Shown piece by piece: positions 60,393 to 64,000 of a stretch of 64,000 nucleotides of DNA (positions are counted from its first letter, which is position 1; each line of letters opens with the position of its first letter). This DNA is from Candidatus Gracilibacteria bacterium. Lineage in GTDB: Bacteria; Patescibacteriota; Gracilibacteria; BD1-5; JAGOOR01. Both the position numbers and the translations under genes were made by a program. Where the stretch lies: the NCBI GenBank assembly GCA_041660965.1, contig JBAZVH010000001.1:1-64000 (forward strand), given 5' to 3'. The notes under the pieces were generated by a model. The model did no database searches. It was not told the DNA's origin and worked only from the letters and a program-made list of their open reading frames with translations.

Positions 60393-62108
60393 ATGAACAA
60401 GAACCATACAACAAATCTAACTTTCTTATGAGCTGTAGGGACAGTTACGCCTTCATCTACAATTCTAACTCATACTTTCCACAAACGGACTATCAAAATC
60501 ATGGTAGATGCGGGGATCACACCTGGTTCTAGAGAACGCATAATAATACCGACATGAATCGATATGTTACTCCTTTCTCATTGACATGTAGATCATGTCG
60601 GACAACTTCCCCGATTTTGGATGCAAAATCCTGAATCAAAAATCTATATACCAGAAGGAAATAAGGAAATTATAGCCCATAATGTCACTCAGTCCTATCG
60701 TCTCAGCATGGAAGAAAATCCTGAAGCTAAGATGGGTAGATGGCTCAATGAAGCTCGATGACTTCTCAATGATGTTCAGGTAAATATTCCTAAAAGAGGT
60801 GTGATAAGAAGTAAGAGCGGTGATAGACATACGACATCAAAAAGTCGTCGAGAATTGCAAACTGAAGTGTCATTACGAGAAGCAAAACTCGAAAGCGCCA
60901 TACTTTCACTCTGTATGTTCCTCCAAATACCAGAGCGAGAGATTTGACACATGGATAATGAAGCAATGATTGTGTTCTTTCGAAGAAAGATGCAGGAAAC
61001 CTACGGAAACATGCTTGATCATTTTAAAAACCGATGAATTGTTACAAAATGTGATGTGGATAGATCTCTGGCTGCACTTTGTGAATTAAGTCGAGAAAAG
61101 TGGCATACGGTCATGAAAATTGACACTAAGAATGTACGCATTAGATTTGATGAGACGGGGCATATAGTTACCTGACCAGGGTGTGCTATAGGGATAGATT
61201 TACCAACTCCAGCATGATCAAAAAAAATAGGATTTACTGGCGATGTAGGAAATCCACAATTATGATATCCTGGAACTAATCCTGATTTTAGAAAAATCTA
61301 TAATCTCTACGATGTAGGCATTTCAGAAGCCACTTACTGAGACAAGCATCATGCTGACCGATCAGATGAGCTCAGAAAACTGGATTCTAAAATAATGAAA
61401 GCTGTCAGAGAAAAAACAGATATCGTGGTTATCACACTTGCCCTCGAAAGATCTGTTTATAGTCTCTATGAAATACTCCAATGTCTAAAAAATAACAATG
61501 TGGATCTTAACGCTCTTGATATTTCATACTTTGGGGATTCGATTGCTGATGTATTTAAATTTTTCCCTAAAGGCAAGATAAAGGACACCGTAAGGCCCTT
61601 CCTCAAGCCACTTGTGCCAAATGGTCTTACTCGATCATGAAAACAAAATTTTCTCCAAAAATTAGGATTACCGTGAAAAAAACAGCGTCTTATTATTGCA
61701 TCCTGCGGTTTTTTTGCTCCCGGATGACCATCAGCTCATCTACTGGCTCATATGTATAGTCAAGAGAAATTACTCATTATATCTGCAAATTACCACGGGG
61801 AACCAGGGAGTAATGGATATAATTTATTCCATTGAGAACCTTATCAGATAGATACAGAAATGTACGATCCAAAACCCGGACATGAGACTTTTGCGGCTGG
61901 AGGATTTTCTGGACATGCAGATGTAGCTTGATTAACTCGTTTTATACGCAAGACAATTAAAGATAATTGAACAGTATTTCTCAACCATGGATCAGATGCG
62001 GCACGAGAAGCACTTGCGAGAACACTTCTGGCCGATTCAGTCCTAATAAGTAAAAAAGTGAATGTGTTTCTACCAAAAGCAAATAGAGCATACAAAGCTA
62101 ATCAATAA
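60393..62108 (+). CDS. Beta-CASP metallo-beta-lactamase-fold nuclease-like protein
   Basis: 571 residues. The metal site LLLSHGHVDHVGQLPRFWM (HxHxDH, about residue 62) identifies the MBL fold. Later motifs IGFTGDVGNPQLG and GFSGHADVAGLTRFIR, with the last HAD motif, place it in the beta-CASP group of RNases. At least ten UGA-coded Gly are needed. RNA processing is probable; the exact substrate is unknown. TATAAA at 60379-60384 lies 8 nt before the ATG. Confidence 0.85.
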
Positions 62109-62146
62109 AAGTTGATAAAAAGAGATTTTTTTCGAAAATAGAATCT

Positions 62147-62641
62147 ATGAACGAAATAGAAGTCAAAATCCTGGATATCGATGGTACTAAAATTCGTCGC
62201 ATATTGGAAGTAATGGGTGCGAAAAAGAAATTTTCTGGTACAGTGGTTGCCCACTTCTTCCGTGGACCAAATGGTAAAAAGATTCGTCTCCGAAAAATGG
62301 GAGATACCTGTTATGTGACAGCGAAACAGAAAGTCTGAAATGATCATATGCTCCACAATGAAGAATACGAAGTAGAGACCAGCGACTTTGCTGCTATGGC
62401 AAAGATTCTTGCAATAGCCGGCCTGGAGAAATATGGCGATTCTATCAAGACACGTGAGAGCTATACGTTCGATGGTATCACGTTTGATATTGATGAATAT
62501 CCAGGTATCCCTGAATATGTCGAGGTAGAGGCGCAGTCACATGAGAAGGTCGAAGAATGAGTCAAACTTCTCGGTTTTACGATGGCAGATACTGCTTGTA
62601 TTACAGAAAGTGGACTGAGAGAAAAGTATAAAGTGAAATAA
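62147..62641 (+). CDS. CYTH-domain protein (triphosphate tunnel family)
   Basis: 164 residues. NEIEVKILDIDGTKIRRILEVMGAKKKF is the EXEXK start of the CYTH fold, followed by GKKIRLRKMGDTCYVTAKQKV, NEEYEVE and DEYPGIPEYVEVEAQSH. The family includes class IV adenylate cyclases and inorganic triphosphatases. Which activity is present is not clear. UGA-coded Gly lie in two loops. Confidence 0.85.
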
Positions 62642-62642
62642 T

Positions 62643-63137
62643 ATGATGGAAGAAACTTTTCAGCTTGGCGAATCTTCAGAAAATCATGATTTTGAAAATA
62701 GTTATCAGGTACTACATAGTACCCAGAATCATCTACGCAAAAAACGCCCCCATGTGTATGGATGAATACACTCATATAGGGAGAGGGTTTTATCAGGAGA
62801 TATTATTGTGTTTTATATTAGAAGGATTGATAGTGTGTTAGGGGCGATATCTGCACAAAAACTCGACACCAAAAGAGCTCATATAGGATACTTGCATGCT
62901 GTATCAAAAAAAATATGAATCGGGTCACATCTTTTATGAGTACTATCCGGTCATCTCTTGAAAAATTGACTTGTCGAAATGAGTCTCGTATGTGAGGAAG
63001 ACTCGGATGCGTATGGATTTTACAAAAAGATGGAGTTTCAAGATATAACCGAGTCGGAATGGAGAAAAATATGAGTAGATATAAGTAATCAAACTATGCT
63101 AATGCGAGATATGTGGAAAAGGATTGCGGAAAGATAA
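62643..63137 (+). CDS. GNAT-family acetyltransferase-like protein
   Basis: 164 residues. After a polar N-terminus (MMEETFQLGESSENHDFENS), the core IGYLHAVSKKIGIGSHLLGVLSGHLLKNGLVEMSLVCEEDSDAYGFYKKMEFQ has the acetyl-CoA loop pattern (GIGSHLL for R/Q-x-x-G-x-G/A) and the NxxA..FY motif of GNAT enzymes. Several UGA codons are Gly. It starts 1 bp after the CYTH gene stop, so the pair is an operon. The acyl acceptor is unknown. Confidence 0.75.
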
Positions 63138-63141
63138 AAAA

Positions 63142-63170
63142 TTTTGCACAATAAAAAAACTCCCTATAAT
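63142..63170 (+). promoter_or_regulatory. Upstream promoter P1 of thrS
   Basis: TTTTGCAC at 63142-63149, 15-bp spacer and TATAAT at 63165-63170. Predicted start near 63177, just before the ATG at 63181. Confidence 0.6.
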
Positions 63171-63207
63171 GACCACAACCATGACATGACTGTGAACAAC
63201 ATACTAA
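63169..63207 (+). CDS. Putative Thr-rich leader peptide of thrS
   Basis: A 12-codon ORF reading MTTTMTGLGTTY with UGA as Gly (six Thr), ending at TAA 63205-63207. If the P1 promoter starts at about 63177, translation would begin at the inner ATG at 63181 (MTGLGTTY). A rho-independent terminator follows at 63237-63260 and thrS starts at 63544. The layout suggests threonine-dependent attenuation; inference only. Confidence 0.45.
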
Positions 63208-63236
63208 TCGTTTCAGAGCACTTTCACCAATAAAGT

Positions 63237-63260
63237 TCTCACCTTTGGGTGAGATTTTTT
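63237..63260 (+). terminator. Terminator/attenuator upstream of thrS
   Basis: TCTCACC-TTTG-GGTGAGA followed by six T. It lies between the leader ORF and thrS. The 405-bp region 63138-63543 has no other gene: it holds P1, the leader, this hairpin, two repeat palindromes (63277 and 63436) and P2. Confidence 0.85.
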
Positions 63261-63276
63261 ATACCCATTATCCGTC

Positions 63277-63296
63277 ATTCCCGCGAAGGCGGGAAT
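63277..63296. repeat. Dispersed palindromic repeat (ATTCCCGC-GAAG-GCGGGAAT)
   Basis: An 8-bp perfect inverted repeat with a 4-nt loop, part of the widely seen repeat GTCATTCCCGCGAAGGCGGG. It has the same outer ends as the element in the recombinase gene at 31851. Confidence 0.85.
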
Positions 63297-63379
63297 CCAG
63301 GTCAAAAAAATATCCCCCTATTCTTAATTTTTCTTTTTTAATTCTTAATTTAACAATATGGCAGGCATGAATTTGATTT

Positions 63380-63408
63380 CTTTGCATAAATTAATTCTCT
63401 TTTATAAT
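63380..63408 (+). promoter_or_regulatory. Proximal promoter P2 of thrS
   Basis: CTTTGCAT at 63380-63387, 15-bp spacer, TATAAT at 63403-63408. It lies downstream of the terminator, so it could give attenuation-independent thrS expression. Confidence 0.55.
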
Positions 63409-63435
63409 TTTTAAACCTTTGATGCATCCGATTCC

Positions 63436-63483
63436 GTAGGGGTTCAATATCTTGAACCCGGGCAGAAGATATTCTGCCCCTAC
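63436..63483. repeat. Complex palindrome with two nested hairpins
   Basis: Outer stem GTAG/CTAC encloses two hairpins: GGTTCAA-TATC-TTGAACC and GGGCAGAA-GATA-TTCTGCCC. It may form a cruciform and lies between P2 and the thrS start. Confidence 0.8.
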
Positions 63484-63543
63484 GAATCAAATCAAACAAA
63501 AAAATCCACCTCTTTTATCTTTTCTTTTTTATCTTTTCTCTCT

Positions 63544-64000
63544 ATGGCTGAATTATCTACTAAAAGGCATTCTCTTTCCCACATTATGTCCCAAGCGATT
63601 GCTGCGACATTCCCAGACCTCACCATTCTCCGTGGTGTCGGTCCTGCCATTGATAATGGTTTTTATCAGGACTATGATTTCGGTGATTTTTCTCTGACCG
63701 AGGAACACTTGAAGGATATTGAGAAAAAGATGAAACATATTCTCAAACAAAATCAGCTATTTGTGCAGAGCTTTCTCACGCTTGATGAAGCAAAAGCAAA
63801 ATTTGCTGGTGATCCCTACAAAATAGAGCTTATCGAAGATCTCGCACGAGATGGTGAGACCCAATTTGGTGTGTATACGAATACTCTGCAAAATGGAACA
63901 CTCACCTATGATGATCTCTGTGCTGGTCCTCATGTCGAAAAAACCAGTGAACTCGATGAAAATAGTTTCAAGCTCGACCGTATCGCTGGTGCCTACTGGC
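63544..64000 (+). CDS. thrS: Threonyl-tRNA synthetase (5' part only)
   Basis: The visible 152 residues start MAELSTKRHSLSHIMSQAIAATFP and include GVGPAIDNGFYQDYDFGD, the N2 editing domain with HVEKTSELDENSFKLDRIAGAYW typical for bacterial ThrRS. There is no TGS domain ahead of it, so the protein starts at the editing domain. It continues beyond the right edge. A leader ORF, terminator and two promoters lie upstream. Confidence 0.9.
   Translation, partial: MAELSTKRHSLSHIMSQAIAATFPDLTILRGVGPAIDNGFYQDYDFGDFSLTEEHLKDIEKKMKHILKQNQLFVQSFLTLDEAKAKFAGDPYKIELIEDLARDGETQFGVYTNTLQNGTLTYDDLCAGPHVEKTSELDENSFKLDRIAGAYW

Noticed and set aside
1..64000. Interpretation of TGA-split genes as widespread pseudogenes
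   Set aside because: The splits hit only TGA, the flanking frames stay conserved, and a tRNA reading UGA as Gly is present.
1..64000. CRISPR arrays, rRNA genes and insertion sequences
   Set aside because: No repeat-spacer arrays, rRNA or transposase genes were seen in any frame.

Overview
The window comes from a bacterium that reads UGA as glycine (genetic code 25), as known for Gracilibacteria (BD1-5) and Absconditabacteria (SR1) of the Candidate Phyla Radiation. Conserved genes such as murI, lgt, mraY, murD, ruvB, ftsH, gatB and sod are interrupted by in-frame TGA in the standard code. They become full length when TGA is read as Gly, often at invariant glycines (Walker A loops, MurI DSGSGG and GCTHYP). 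Every complete gene ends in TAA or TAG. The UGA-decoding tRNA-Gly(UCA) lies at 36767-36845. All coordinates below are for code-25 reading frames, so most genes are longer than standard-code ORFs. The DNA is AT-rich and tightly packed, and many convergent genes share stop bases.

Layout. 1-4028 (minus): a cysteine-rich family protein (cut by the window edge), a winged-helix regulator, ung, a PH-domain membrane protein and tsaB. 4257-8665: frr, a polysaccharide flippase, murI, a pyruvyl transferase and lgt (translation and envelope). 8662-13876 (minus): tatD, ruvC, dnaE. 13987-19867 (plus): mraY, a small unknown, a phospholipase D family protein, an unknown anchored protein, murD and another anchored protein. 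19937-23817 (minus): a VirB2-like membrane protein and a TraG/VirD4-like ATPase, a minimal secretion-like module. 23983-30301: tRNA-Gly(UCC), rlmH, ruvB, an RNA m5C methyltransferase, a TrmB-like regulator and a second cysteine-rich protein. 30318-36845: a frameshifted gene, a tyrosine recombinase, a YjjX-type NTPase, two signal peptidases, a PriA remnant, nrdR and the glycine tRNA pair.

37010-45958: truB, small unknowns, a UvrD-like helicase fused to a nuclease, two more tRNAs, a lipoprotein, a polymerase-only Pol I and a pyrE/pyrF pair. 46116-52734: ftsH, sugar and cytidylyl nucleotidyltransferases, trmD and a Lys/Ala/Pro-rich membrane protein. 52738-64000: a PilB-like ATPase, tilS, a MarR regulator, hflX, sod, gatB, a beta-CASP nuclease, a CYTH protein, a GNAT acetyltransferase and the start of thrS behind a Thr-containing leader and terminator.

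Most genes are housekeeping: peptidoglycan synthesis, DNA repair and replication, tRNA modification and translation. The less ordinary parts are two cysteine-rich paralogues each beside an HTH regulator, the UGA-decoding tRNA with an unusual D-loop and a nearby tRNA pseudogene, a recurrent promoter TTTGC-containing -35 / 15 bp / TATAAT that often abuts the start codon, two possible leader-peptide attenuators, a helicase-dead PriA remnant, and a 14-G tract beside the secretion module.
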